From the NCBI RefSeq assembly GCF_042033325.1, contig NZ_CP160095.1: DNA of 64,000 nucleotides. The stretch is one strand, 5' to 3'. Positions 42,932 through 51,743 of this stretch are shown here, piece after piece; position 1 is the first letter of the stretch; every line of letters starts with the position of its first letter. The notes under the pieces are model-generated. The model did no database searches. It was not told where the DNA came from and saw nothing but the letters and a program-made list of their open reading frames with translations. This DNA is from Sneathia sanguinegens. GTDB lineage: Bacteria > Fusobacteriota > Fusobacteriia > Fusobacteriales > Leptotrichiaceae. The translations under genes and the position numbers were made by a program.

Positions 42932-43721
42932 AAAAATTGTTTGCATAGATTTAGATGGTTGTGCTATGGATACTATGGATTATAAGCACAAACATTGTTT
43001 TGGTCCTATTGCAGCAGAAGTATGGAAAGTAGAAGAAAAAGAAAAGTTTTTTAAATTATGGAGCAAAATAAATCTTTATTCAAAGACAAGAGGCGTGAAT
43101 AGGTTTAAAGGCTTATGCTTAGTTTTTGAAGAAATGAATATGAGATTGACTGAAGTTGAAAAATGGCTTTCTAATACAAAAGAATTATCAAATAATTCTT
43201 TAAAAAAAGAACTAGAGAAAAATAAAAATAAAGAGTTAGAAAGAGCTCTTATCTGGAGTGAGAGTGTAAATGCTAGGATAGAAACTCTAAAAGATGAAGT
43301 GAAACCTTTTTTTAATGTAGGTGAAGTAATAAAAAAAATAAAAAAATATTGTGACATTGCAATAGTATCTTCTGCAAATAAAAATGCAATAGAATACGAA
43401 TGGACTAAATTTGACTTATTGAAATATGTGGATATAGTTATGGGACAAGAAAAAGGTACAAAACAAAAGTGTCTTTCTAGTCTAATTAAGCAAGGTTATA
43501 AAGCAAAAAATATAATAATGTTAGGTGATTTACCCTGTGATATTGAGGTAGCAAAAAATAATGATTGTAAATTTTATCCTATAATTGTAGGTCAAGAAGA
43601 AGAAAGTTGGAAAATTTTTGGTGAAAAAATTCTTTATATATTTCTAAATGATAGATATGATGATAAAGAATATATAAAAAGGTATGAAAGAATAATAGAA
43701 GATTTGAATAACAAAAATTGA
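42921..43721 (+). CDS. HAD-superfamily phosphatase of the uronate operon
   Basis: 266 residues from GTG 42921 (GAGAGGA upstream), overlapping the transporter gene. Motif I is CIDLDGCAMDT with Asp10 and Asp12, motif II is VSSANKN near 152, motif III/IV is MLGDLPCDIEVAKNN near 207. The large helical cap inserted between suggests type I. Substrate unknown; position suggests a sugar-acid phosphate. Its stop codon overlaps the next promoter. Confidence 0.8.
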   Translation: MQNRKIVCIDLDGCAMDTMDYKHKHCFGPIAAEVWKVEEKEKFFKLWSKINLYSKTRGVNRFKGLCLVFEEMNMRLTEVEKWLSNTKELSNNSLKKELEKNKNKELERALIWSESVNARIETLKDEVKPFFNVGEVIKKIKKYCDIAIVSSANKNAIEYEWTKFDLLKYVDIVMGQEKGTKQKCLSSLIKQGYKAKNIIMLGDLPCDIEVAKNNDCKFYPIIVGQEEESWKIFGEKILYIFLNDRYDDKEYIKRYERIIEDLNNKN

Positions 43722-43746
43722 CAAAAATAAATAAATATTGTAGAAT
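43718..43746 (+). promoter_or_regulatory. Promoter of the fluoride-riboswitch transcript
   Basis: TTGACA (43718-43723), exactly 17 bases, TAGAAT (43741-43746). The aptamer begins eight bases after the -10. Confidence 0.8.
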
Positions 43747-43754
43747 ATAAAAAA

Positions 43755-43841
43755 GGAAATGAAGTTCTTCCTTGATAAATATATCAAAACTGCAAAATGC
43801 TGATGACTTCTATACTATTTTTAGTATAGAAGTTTTTTTTT
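43755..43841 (+). promoter_or_regulatory. Fluoride riboswitch (crcB motif) with overlapping terminator
   Basis: The aptamer reads GGAAATGAAGTTCTTCC, an AT-rich extension, AAACTGC, then GCTGATGACTTCTA. This is the crcB/fluoride pattern GG..ATGA..CC.CC, AAACTGC, GCTGATGxCxTCTA, with ATGAAGT pairing to ACTTCTA. That same 3' strand is the left arm of a terminator: ACTTCTATACT (43806-43816), AGTATAGAAGT (43823-43833), T9. Fluoride binding would prevent the terminator and switch on the antiporter gene behind it. Confidence 0.85.
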
Positions 43842-43856
43842 GGAAATGGAGGTAAT

Positions 43857-45002
43857 ATGTTACAAAGTATAGCATTAATTTTGCTTGTAGGTTTAATTGC
43901 GGGGAGCATATTGAAAAAAATTAAAATGCCAAGTTTAGTTGGTTGGATTATAGCGGGTATTATTATCAGTCCTTTTATGGATAAAAAATTAATAAGTATC
44001 TCAGGTGATTTAAGACAAATTGCATTAATTATCATTTTAACTAGGGCAGGATTAGCACTTAATTTAGATAATTTAAAAAAAGTTGGGAAAAGTGCAATTT
44101 TAATGAGTTTTGTTCCAGCAAGTATTGAGCTTTTAGCATGTACAATATTTGCACCATATTTTCTAGGGCTTAGTGTCTTAGATTTAGCTCTTCTTGGTTC
44201 AGTGTTAGCTGCTGTTTCACCAGCTGTAGTTGCACCAAGAATGATAGATTTAATTGAAAAAAATATAGGTACAAAAAAGGGTATACCTGAAATGATCCTA
44301 GCTGGTTCTTCTGTAGATGATGTTTATGTAATAGTTTTCTTTTCTACATTTTTATCTTTAGAAATTTCAAAAAAAATGAATATTTTATCATTTGTTTTAA
44401 TACCAGTAAATATTATAGTAGGAATAGTTGTCGGTTTAGTGCTAGCCTATCTTTTGTTAAAACTTATGAAATATATTAAATTATCTAAAGAAGCAAAATT
44501 AATACTTTTGCTTTCGCTAAGTTTTTTAATTTTAATTTTACCTAAATTCTTCCCTATAGCTCCACTATTATCTATTATGACATTGGGAGTATATATTAAT
44601 AAAAAGGATAGTGTTTTATGTGAACAAATGAAAAAAAATTATGAAAATTTGTGGAAGATATTTGAAATAATACTTTTTGTATTGGTAGGTGTAAGCTTGC
44701 ATGTTAATTTAACTAATATTAATTTATTTAAAGTTATTTTATTGATTTTTGTAATTCAAATTTTCCGTGCATTGGGAGTTATGCTAAGTCTTAGTGGAAC
44801 AAAATTGAATATTAAAGAAAAAATCTTTTGTGTTTTCTCTTACATACCTAAGGCAACAGTTCAAGCGGCTATAGGCTCTATACCTTTAATGTCAGGACTT
44901 GACTGTGGAGTTATTATACTTTTTGTATCAGTTGTTGCAATACTTACAACAGCACCTATAGGAGCATATTTAATAGATAAAAGTAAAAAATTATTACTTT
45001 GA
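43857..45002 (+). CDS. Cation:proton antiporter under fluoride control
   Basis: 381 residues with about 11-12 hydrophobic helices of the CPA/NhaP-KefB type. LVGLIAGSILKKIKMPSLVG at the start, LTRAGLALNLDNLKKVGKS near 65, LGSVLAAVSPAVVAPRMI near 117, AGSSVDDVYVIVFFS near 150 and FSYIPKATVQAAIGSIPL near 325. These are exchanger signature regions. It is the only gene after the fluoride riboswitch, so it probably helps survive fluoride, by moving fluoride-linked protons or ions. No crcB or CLC-F gene is nearby. Confidence 0.88.
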   Translation: MLQSIALILLVGLIAGSILKKIKMPSLVGWIIAGIIISPFMDKKLISISGDLRQIALIIILTRAGLALNLDNLKKVGKSAILMSFVPASIELLACTIFAPYFLGLSVLDLALLGSVLAAVSPAVVAPRMIDLIEKNIGTKKGIPEMILAGSSVDDVYVIVFFSTFLSLEISKKMNILSFVLIPVNIIVGIVVGLVLAYLLLKLMKYIKLSKEAKLILLLSLSFLILILPKFFPIAPLLSIMTLGVYINKKDSVLCEQMKKNYENLWKIFEIILFVLVGVSLHVNLTNINLFKVILLIFVIQIFRALGVMLSLSGTKLNIKEKIFCVFSYIPKATVQAAIGSIPLMSGLDCGVIILFVSVVAILTTAPIGAYLIDKSKKLLL

Positions 45003-45016
45003 TTATGTATGTTTTT

Positions 45017-45070
45017 TCACAATATACTGTGTCAATTTTAATTGACTTGCAATATATTTTGTGATATAGT
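45017..45070 (+). promoter_or_regulatory. nrd promoter with two NrdR boxes
   Basis: Box 1 is TCACAATATACTGTGT (45017-45032) and box 2 is GCAATATATTTTGTGA (45049-45064), both close to the NrdR consensus ACACWATATATWGTGT. Their centres are 32 bases apart, three helical turns, as is typical. The promoter TTGACT (45042-45047), 17 bases, TATAGT (45065-45070) is overlapped by box 2, so NrdR-ATP/dATP would repress it. Confidence 0.8.
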
Positions 45071-45101
45071 TAAAATATCAATTTAAAGAAGGAGAATAAA
45101 G

Positions 45102-46112
45102 ATGTCTACATATTATGAAAATTCAGTTTCGCCATTAGAACATGCTTTAAATCTTGGTACTAAACCTATGCGATCTGTAAATTGGAATAAAATAGATGAT
45201 GAAAAAGATTTAGAAGTTTGGAATAGAATAACACAAAATTTTTGGTTGCCAGAAAAAATACCTGTTTCAAATGATCTTCAATCTTGGAATAGTTTAGATG
45301 AAAATTGGCAAAGATTAATAACAAGAACATTTACGGGGTTGACTTTGTTAGATACAATACAGGCAACTATAGGGGATGTCGCACAAATTAAGAATTCATT
45401 AACTGATCATGAACAGGTTATATATACAAATTTTGCTTTTATGGTTGCAGTACATGCTAGATCTTATGGTACAATATTTTCTACACTTTGTACAAGTGAA
45501 CAAATAGAAGAAGCACATGAATGGGTAATTTCAACAAAAAGTTTACAAAAAAGAGCAGAAATATTAATACCATATTATACAGGGGAAGATCCATTAAAAT
45601 CTAAGGTTGCTGCAGCACTTATGCCTGGTTTTTTACTTTATGGAGGTTTTTATTTACCATTTTATCTATCTTCAAGAGCGAAATTACCTAATACATCAGA
45701 TATAATAAGATTAATATTAAGAGATAAGGTAATACATAATTATTATAGTGGATATAAGTATCAACAAAAAGTAAAAAAATTATCTGTAGAAAAGCAAAAA
45801 GAAATGAAGGCTTTTGTTTTTGATTTGCTATATAAATTAATTGATTTAGAAAAAGACTATTTAAAAGAACTTTATGATGGCTTTGATTTGGCAGATGATG
45901 CTATTAAATTCAGTGTATATAATGCAGGTAAATTTTTACAAAATTTAGGTTATGATTTACCTTTTACTGAAGAAGAAACAAAAATTAAACCAGAAGTTTT
46001 TGCTCAATTATCAGCAAGAGCAGATGAAAATCATGACTTTTTCTCAGGTAATGGTTCTTCATATATAATGGGAGTAACTGAAGAAACTGAAGATGAAGAT
46101 TGGGAGTTTTAA
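45102..46112 (+). CDS. nrdF: Ribonucleotide reductase small subunit NrdF, metal-free class Ie (VPK) type
   Basis: 336 residues; radical-generating subunit. Aligned with E. coli NrdF at a constant offset of 17, the metal ligands Glu98, Glu158 and Glu192 are Val115 (FMVAVHARSY), Pro175 (LMPGFLLYGG) and Lys209 (ILRDKVIHNYY). Asp84, His118, His212 and radical Tyr122 are kept. This Val-Pro-Lys set marks class Ie enzymes, in which NrdI converts the Tyr to a DOPA radical and no metal is bound (shown for Mycoplasma genitalium). It is followed by nrdI and nrdE and preceded by NrdR boxes. Confidence 0.95.
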   Translation: MSTYYENSVSPLEHALNLGTKPMRSVNWNKIDDEKDLEVWNRITQNFWLPEKIPVSNDLQSWNSLDENWQRLITRTFTGLTLLDTIQATIGDVAQIKNSLTDHEQVIYTNFAFMVAVHARSYGTIFSTLCTSEQIEEAHEWVISTKSLQKRAEILIPYYTGEDPLKSKVAAALMPGFLLYGGFYLPFYLSSRAKLPNTSDIIRLILRDKVIHNYYSGYKYQQKVKKLSVEKQKEMKAFVFDLLYKLIDLEKDYLKELYDGFDLADDAIKFSVYNAGKFLQNLGYDLPFTEEETKIKPEVFAQLSARADENHDFFSGNGSSYIMGVTEETEDEDWEF

Positions 46113-46114
46113 AA

Positions 46115-46516
46115 ATGAAAGTAGTATTTTTTTCATCTATTTCAAATAATACAAAGAGATTTATAGATAAGTTAGAAATTTCAGCTTTGAGAATACCTAT
46201 AAAATTAAAAGAAAGTATAAGTGTAAGTGAAGAGTATATTTTAATAACACCAACATATGGTGGAGGAAATGGAGATTATAAAGGGGCTGTTCCTAAACAA
46301 GTAATACATTTTTTAAATGATGAAAATAATAGAAAATTATGTAGAGGAGTTATTTCATCAGGAAATACAAATTTTGGAGATACCTATTGTATTGCAGGTC
46401 CTATTATATCAAAAAAATTAAATGTTCCTTTGCTATATCAATTTGAATTATTAGGTACACAAAAAGATGTAGAAGAAGTAAAAAAAATATTAAAAAATTT
46501 TGAAAGGGAAAATTAA
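46115..46516 (+). CDS. nrdI: Flavodoxin-like NrdI
   Basis: 133 residues; supplies oxidant (superoxide) to NrdF. FFSSISNNTKRFIDKL at the start (FMN phosphate loop), TPTYGGGNGDYKGAVPKQV near 49, and SSGNTNFGDTYCIAG near 86 are NrdI hallmarks. In class Ie systems NrdI is essential for forming the DOPA radical, so its position between nrdF and nrdE fits. Two bases separate it from nrdF. Confidence 0.95.
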   Translation: MKVVFFSSISNNTKRFIDKLEISALRIPIKLKESISVSEEYILITPTYGGGNGDYKGAVPKQVIHFLNDENNRKLCRGVISSGNTNFGDTYCIAGPIISKKLNVPLLYQFELLGTQKDVEEVKKILKNFEREN

Positions 46517-48645
46517 TGAAAGATATTTCACAAGAATATATATCGCTAAATGCAGTAACTAAAATACAAAATCAAGACAAAACACATAATTTTTTTGCAG
46601 ACGAACAGGCAGTCAAACTATATTTTAAAGAACATGTAGAACCAAATTCAAAATCTTTTGAAAATATTGAAGCAAAATTAGAATATTTGTTGACTGAAGG
46701 ATATTATGATAAAGATTTAATTGAAAAATATAATTATTCTGATATAGTATCACTTTTTAAAAAAGCATATCAATATGGTCATAAATTTTTAAATTTTATG
46801 GGAGCTTTTAAATTCTATAATGCCTATTGTTTAAAAAGTTTTGATGGTAATTTTTATTTAGAAAATTATGAAGATAGAGTAGTGATGAATGCATTGTTAC
46901 TTGCAAATGGAAATATTGAAAAAGCATATGATATTTTAGATAGTATGATGAAGGGAATTTTTCAACCTGCTACACCAACATTTTTAAATGCTGGAAAAGC
47001 AAAAAGAGGAGAATATGTTTCTTGTTATTTACTAAGAGTAGAAGATAATATGGAGTCAATATCAAGAGCTATATCTACAAGTTTACAATTATCTAAGCGT
47101 GGGGGTGGAGTTGCTCTATGCTTAACAAATTTAAGAGAATTTGGAGCACCTATAAAAAATATTCAAAATCAATGTACAGGAATAGTTCCAGTAATGAAAT
47201 TGCTAGAAGATAGTTTTTCATATGCAAATCAACTGGGTCAAAGACAAGGAGCAGGTGCTGTATATCTTAATGTACACCATCCTGAAGTTTTAACTTTTTT
47301 AGATACTAAAAGAGAAAATGCTGATGAAAAAGTAAGAATTAAATCATTAGCATTAGGTTTAGTTATACCAGATATAACTTTTGAATTAGCAAAGAAAAAT
47401 GAACAAATGGCTTTATTTTCACCCTATGATATACAAAAAAAATATGGTAAAACCATGTCAGATATTAGTATAACTGAAGAATACTATAAGCTTGTAGCAG
47501 ATCCAGACATTAAAAAAACATATATTAGTGCTAGAAAGTTATTTCAAACTATAGCAGAACTTCATTTTGAATTAGGATATCCATACATACTTTATGATGA
47601 TACAGTTAATAGAAGAAATCCTCAAAAGAAAAAAGGAAGAATAGTAATGTCTAATCTTTGTTCAGAAATAGCTCAAGTTAATACAGAAAGTACCTTTAGT
47701 CAAGATTTAAGTTTTGAAAAAATAGGTGAAGATGTTTGTTGTAATTTAGGCTCAATAAATATTGCAAAATTTATGGAAAATGGAAAAGATATAGAAAAAA
47801 TTGTTCAAACTTGTGTTGAAAGCTTGGATAGTGTTTCTAGAATAACAGATATAGATTGTGCACCTTCAATAAAAAAAGGAAATGAAGAAAATCATGCTAT
47901 AGGTTTGGGAGCGATGAATTTACATGGTTTCTTAGCAACTAATAAAATTTATTATGCATCTGATGAAGCTGTAGAATTTACAGATATATTCTTCTATACA
48001 TTAGCATATTATGCCTTTTTAGCATCAAATAAATTAGCAAAAAAATATGGAAGTTTTTATGGATTTGAAGATAGTGAATACTATAATGGAAAATATTTTG
48101 AAAAATATACTAAAGAAGATATAAATATAAAAAATGAAAAAATAGCTAAACTTTTTGAGAAATATTCAGTTAAAATACCTACAAAAAATGATTGGAAAAA
48201 ATTAAGTGAAAATATACATAAAAATGGATTGGCAAATGCACATCTTTTAGCAGTAGCACCAACAGGTTCTATTAGTTATGTGTCTTCTTGTACACCAAGT
48301 TTGCAACCTATTGTTGCACCAATTGAAGTAAGAAAAGAAGGGAAATTAGGAAGGGTATATGTTCCAGCATATAAAATAAATGATGAAAATTATAAATATT
48401 ATGAAGATGGTGCATATGAAATTGATAATAATTGGATAATAGATATTGCAGCAGCAGCTGCAAAGCATGTAGATCAAGCTATTTCATTGACTTTATTTAT
48501 GACAGATAAGGCAACAACTAGGGATTTGAATAAGGCGTATATACGAGCATTTACAAAAAAATGTCCATCAATATATTATGTTAGAATTAGACAAGATGTT
48601 CTAGAAGGAAGTGAGAATTATACTTGTGAATCTTGTGTAATATAA
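46516..48645 (+). CDS. nrdE: Ribonucleotide reductase large subunit NrdE (class Ib/Ie)
   Basis: 709 residues; catalytic subunit. Active-site Cys in VSCYLLRVEDNMESISRA near 173, NLCSEIAQ near 383, GEDVCCNLGSINIAKF near 410 with the second redox Cys, PTGSISYVSSCTPSLQP near 580, and the C-terminal redox tail CESCVI. It lacks the ATP-cone, as usual for NrdE. Last gene of the operon. Confidence 0.95.
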   Translation: MKDISQEYISLNAVTKIQNQDKTHNFFADEQAVKLYFKEHVEPNSKSFENIEAKLEYLLTEGYYDKDLIEKYNYSDIVSLFKKAYQYGHKFLNFMGAFKFYNAYCLKSFDGNFYLENYEDRVVMNALLLANGNIEKAYDILDSMMKGIFQPATPTFLNAGKAKRGEYVSCYLLRVEDNMESISRAISTSLQLSKRGGGVALCLTNLREFGAPIKNIQNQCTGIVPVMKLLEDSFSYANQLGQRQGAGAVYLNVHHPEVLTFLDTKRENADEKVRIKSLALGLVIPDITFELAKKNEQMALFSPYDIQKKYGKTMSDISITEEYYKLVADPDIKKTYISARKLFQTIAELHFELGYPYILYDDTVNRRNPQKKKGRIVMSNLCSEIAQVNTESTFSQDLSFEKIGEDVCCNLGSINIAKFMENGKDIEKIVQTCVESLDSVSRITDIDCAPSIKKGNEENHAIGLGAMNLHGFLATNKIYYASDEAVEFTDIFFYTLAYYAFLASNKLAKKYGSFYGFEDSEYYNGKYFEKYTKEDINIKNEKIAKLFEKYSVKIPTKNDWKKLSENIHKNGLANAHLLAVAPTGSISYVSSCTPSLQPIVAPIEVRKEGKLGRVYVPAYKINDENYKYYEDGAYEIDNNWIIDIAAAAAKHVDQAISLTLFMTDKATTRDLNKAYIRAFTKKCPSIYYVRIRQDVLEGSENYTCESCVI

Positions 48646-49014
48646 AGGCATAATTTTAAAAAAGTATATTCCAATTAAATTAAATAATATATGTAAAATA
48701 ATGCAAAGATATATATTTTCTTTTTTTGCAACATAACCTAAATATAGGGCAAAAAAGAAGGTATATATTTTTTGTATATTATTAAAATGAAGTATAGAAA
48801 AAATTAGGGCTTGTATTAAATTTGAATATTTTGTTTTTTGTTCTAAAAAAGTCAAAAGATAAGCTCTAAAAAATAATTCTTCAAATATTGGGAAAATAAA
48901 AATAACCAAAAAAATAGGCATATTATTTATTAAATTGTTAGAATTTGAAAAGAAATATGTAAGTGCAATAGAAGCTAAACTAAATATGCATGTTATAAAA
49001 AAGTGTATTAACAT
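48601..49014 (-). CDS. CPBP-family intramembrane protease
   Basis: 137 residues from ATG 49014 (GGAGGTTAT upstream), four to five hydrophobic segments. CPBP motifs: EELFFRAYLL (EExxxR), LHF, and HILFN (HxxxN), the metal-binding set. The end overlaps nrdE, on the opposite strand, by 45 bases. It is small for the family; substrate unknown. Bacteriocin self-immunity is a common role of such proteins. Confidence 0.8.
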   Translation of the reverse strand: MLIHFFITCIFSLASIALTYFFSNSNNLINNMPIFLVIFIFPIFEELFFRAYLLTFLEQKTKYSNLIQALIFSILHFNNIQKIYTFFFALYLGYVAKKENIYLCIILHILFNLIGIYFFKIMPLYYTRFTSIILTSF

Positions 49015-49032
49015 ATAACCTCCAAAATAGGA

Positions 49033-49048
49033 GTTGCATAATTGCAAC
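49033..49048 (-). terminator. Hairpin between the ABC-F and CPBP genes
   Basis: GTTGCA, loop of four, TGCAAC. The following stretch is only weakly T-rich, so it may attenuate rather than stop transcription. Confidence 0.35.
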
Positions 49049-49051
49049 CCC

Positions 49052-50638
49052 TTAAATTAAACCTAAATATTCATCATATGAAGAAAGTGAAACATGTACT
49101 TCATCATTTTTTAAATCAATTATTTTATTTGCAACAGTTTCGTTAAATTCATGATCTTTAGTTGTAAATAAAAGTGTTCCCTTAAAGTTAATTAAACCTT
49201 TATTAAGTGATGTTATGGATTTAAGATCAAGATGATCAGTAGGATTGTCCATAATTAAAACATTAGCAGAAGACAACATCATTTTTGCTAACATACATCT
49301 TACTTTTTCACCACCTGATAAAACTTTTGCTTCTTTTTTTGCTTCTTCTCCTGAAAAGAGCATTCTACCTAAATATCCTCTTATATATTCTTCATGTTCA
49401 TCATTTGAGTATTGTCTTAACCAATCAATTAATGATAAATTAACATTATCAAAATATGAACTATTATCTTTTGGAAAATATGCTTGACTTGTTGTTACAC
49501 CCCATTCATAACTTCCTTCATCAGCTTCTAATTCACCAGATAATATTTTAAATAAAGTTGTAATTGCTAAATCATTATCAGATAAGAAAACGACCTTTTC
49601 TCCTGTTTCTACTCTGAAACTAACATTATTAAGAATTTTTTCTCCATTAATTGTTTTTGAAATATTTGAAACTGTTAGCATATTATTACCAGCTTCTCTT
49701 TCAGGTTTGAAATCAATATATGGATATTTTCTATTTGAAACTTGTATATCTTCTAATTGTAATTTTTCTAATTCTTTTTTTCTACTTGTTGCTTGTTTTG
49801 ATTTAGAAGCATTTGCAGAGAATTTTGAAATAAAATCTTGTAATTCTTTTCTTTTTTGTTCAAGCCTTTTATTTTGGTTTCTAAGTAATTCTTGAATTAA
49901 TTGGCTAAATTCATACCAAAAGTTGTAATTACCTACATAAATTTTTAATTTTCCATAATCTATATCAACAATATGAGTGCAAACTTTATTTAGAAAATGT
50001 CTATCATGCGATACAACAAGAACAGTTGTATCTTCAAGATTAATCAAAAATTCTTCCAACCAAGTACTAGCTTTAATATCTAAACCATTTGTAGGTTCGT
50101 CTAATAAAAGAATATCAGGATTACCAAATAAAGCTTGAGCTAATAGAACCTTAACCTTATCTGCTTCGACTAAAGTACTCATTGTTTTTTCGTGTAAAGA
50201 ACTATCTATTCCTAAACCCAATAATATTTTTTGTGCATTTGTTTCAGCATCCCAACCATCTAATTCTGCAAATTCTCCTTCAAGTTCAGCAGCTAAAATA
50301 CCATCTTCTTCACTAAAATCACTTTTAGAGTATAATTCATTTCTTTTTAAAATTATATCATAAAGTTGTTTATGACCCATTAAAACGACATCAATTAATT
50401 TATTTTCTTCATATTCAAAGTGATTTTGTTTTAAAAATGATAATCTTTTACCTTTTGGTATTATAATTTCACCAGCTGTAGAATCAATTTCACCACTTAA
50501 TAATTTTAAAAATGTTGATTTACCAGCTCCATTAGCACCAATTATTCCATAGCAATTATTTGGCACAAATTTTTCACTTACATCTTCAAAAAGCTTTTTA
50601 CCTCCATAAATCATAGATAAATTGCTTGTTTGTATCAT
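49052..50638 (-). CDS. ABC-F ATPase (YkpA/YbiT-like) with one degenerate ATP site
   Basis: 528 residues, two ABC domains and a linker with the family block FSANASKSKQATSRKKELEK near 272. It is a cytoplasmic ribosome-associated factor. Domain 1: Walker A GANGAGKST (34-42), DEPTNGLD near 178, SHDRHFL near 206 intact, but its signature LSGG is replaced by TLVEADK near 155. Domain 2: signature LSGGEKVRC near 438 intact, but Walker A reads FLSDNDLAITTLF near 349 (Lys lost), Walker B is MDNPTDHLD (Glu to Asn), and the H-loop is TTKDHEF. The composite site 1 is whole and site 2 is broken on both faces. Confidence 0.9.
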   Translation of the reverse strand: MIQTSNLSMIYGGKKLFEDVSEKFVPNNCYGIIGANGAGKSTFLKLLSGEIDSTAGEIIIPKGKRLSFLKQNHFEYEENKLIDVVLMGHKQLYDIILKRNELYSKSDFSEEDGILAAELEGEFAELDGWDAETNAQKILLGLGIDSSLHEKTMSTLVEADKVKVLLAQALFGNPDILLLDEPTNGLDIKASTWLEEFLINLEDTTVLVVSHDRHFLNKVCTHIVDIDYGKLKIYVGNYNFWYEFSQLIQELLRNQNKRLEQKRKELQDFISKFSANASKSKQATSRKKELEKLQLEDIQVSNRKYPYIDFKPEREAGNNMLTVSNISKTINGEKILNNVSFRVETGEKVVFLSDNDLAITTLFKILSGELEADEGSYEWGVTTSQAYFPKDNSSYFDNVNLSLIDWLRQYSNDEHEEYIRGYLGRMLFSGEEAKKEAKVLSGGEKVRCMLAKMMLSSANVLIMDNPTDHLDLKSITSLNKGLINFKGTLLFTTKDHEFNETVANKIIDLKNDEVHVSLSSYDEYLGLI

Positions 50639-50776
50639 ATTAATCCTCCTTTATATTACATAGACAATATATAAATAATACATTAATAAGTTAAAAAATA
50701 CAATACATTTTTCTATTTATGTAGTTTCCAATCTGATAATTAGACCCCCTCATTTATTTTTTTCTTATTTTTTAGA

Positions 50777-50840
50777 TATAATATCTTTAGAATTGGGTAT
50801 ATGGTAATAGTACCTATAAACCCTTAAGGATAGCTTTTTT
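50777..50840 (+). promoter_or_regulatory. TATAAT, hairpin and T-run upstream of the right-hand toxin array
   Basis: TATAAT at 50777-50782, then GGGTATATGGTA / TACCTATAAACCC (50795-50823) forming a nested hairpin, and T6 at 50835-50840. It may be a short attenuated leader for the array. No second copy was found. Confidence 0.3.
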
Positions 50841-50857
50841 AATAGTGTTAAGCTATA

Positions 50858-51742
50858 ATGTTCTATAACATTTCATTAGGGGTTTTTCCTTATAGTTTAT
50901 CTGAAGACTTTGCAAGAGTAATGAAAGTGGATAGGAATAGAGCGACAGTGTTATTACAGACAGAAACTGCAAGAGTAAGAAGTATGGCAGAAATTGAAAG
51001 CTATAAGCAGATGGAAGTTAGCAAGTACCAGATAATAGCTACATTAGATGATAGAACTTCCGATATATGTCAAAGTATGGATATGAAGATATTTGATACC
51101 AAGGATTATGAAGTTGGAGTTACTGCTCCACCTTTTCACCCTAATTGCAGAAGTACCAAAGTACCATATTATGAAGATAATACTGTTACAAAAGATGGAA
51201 GAATAGCAAGAGATGAAAATGGCAAACAGTATACAGTGGGTAATTTAAGCTATTCTGAATGGGCAGAAAAGTATGTAAAAAATCCAGAACAATTAAAAGG
51301 TTACGGACAGTATGCAAGATATAAGAAAGTTTTAGGAGACAAAGCACCTAATTCGTTTGATAAATTTGTGGATATGAAGTATAATAATAATAATAATAAT
51401 AAGAAATATGCAGATTTAAAAACAAGATATTATATAAAAACAAAAGCTAAATTAACTGTTAATCAAGGTAAACAAGGAAAGCATATATTAGGTCATAATA
51501 ACTATCAAGGTGGTTCTTATGTATTTGATACAATCGATATACAAAAATTAGTTAATAAATATGCTGGTAATGGAGATTTAAAAATTTCAAAGAATAAATG
51601 GAATAATATTGAGTTTATAGAATATAATGAAAATATAGGAATATTTGTGAATATAGATAAAACAGAACGATATGAAACTAAAAGATTCTCGATACATTAT
51701 TCTAAAACTGGAGTTCATATAGTACCTAGAAAGGGAAATTAA
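50858..51742 (+). CDS. Truncated MuF phage-head domain fused to an Ntox50-like toxin
   Basis: 294 residues. 1-165: MuF (Mu gpF / SPP1 gp7) core without its N-terminal part (TETARVRSMAEIESYKQ, DDRTSDICQSMD, TAPPFHPNCRSTKVPYYED). Then a short linker and, from about 197, an Ntox50-type toxin (QGKQGKHILGHNNYQGGSY, later SIHYSKTGVHIVPRKGN), a predicted RNase of the BECR group. The ATG at 50858 has no good ribosome site, so this is likely a displaced module needing recombination with a complete MuF gene. The immunity gene starts two bases after the stop. Confidence 0.7.
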   Translation: MFYNISLGVFPYSLSEDFARVMKVDRNRATVLLQTETARVRSMAEIESYKQMEVSKYQIIATLDDRTSDICQSMDMKIFDTKDYEVGVTAPPFHPNCRSTKVPYYEDNTVTKDGRIARDENGKQYTVGNLSYSEWAEKYVKNPEQLKGYGQYARYKKVLGDKAPNSFDKFVDMKYNNNNNNKKYADLKTRYYIKTKAKLTVNQGKQGKHILGHNNYQGGSYVFDTIDIQKLVNKYAGNGDLKISKNKWNNIEFIEYNENIGIFVNIDKTERYETKRFSIHYSKTGVHIVPRKGN

Positions 51743-51743
51743 A

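Noticed and set aside
48601..48645. Overlap of the CPBP gene with nrdE as evidence of a false gene
   Set aside because: The overlap is only at the 3' ends of converging genes and all protease motifs lie outside it, so the gene is kept.
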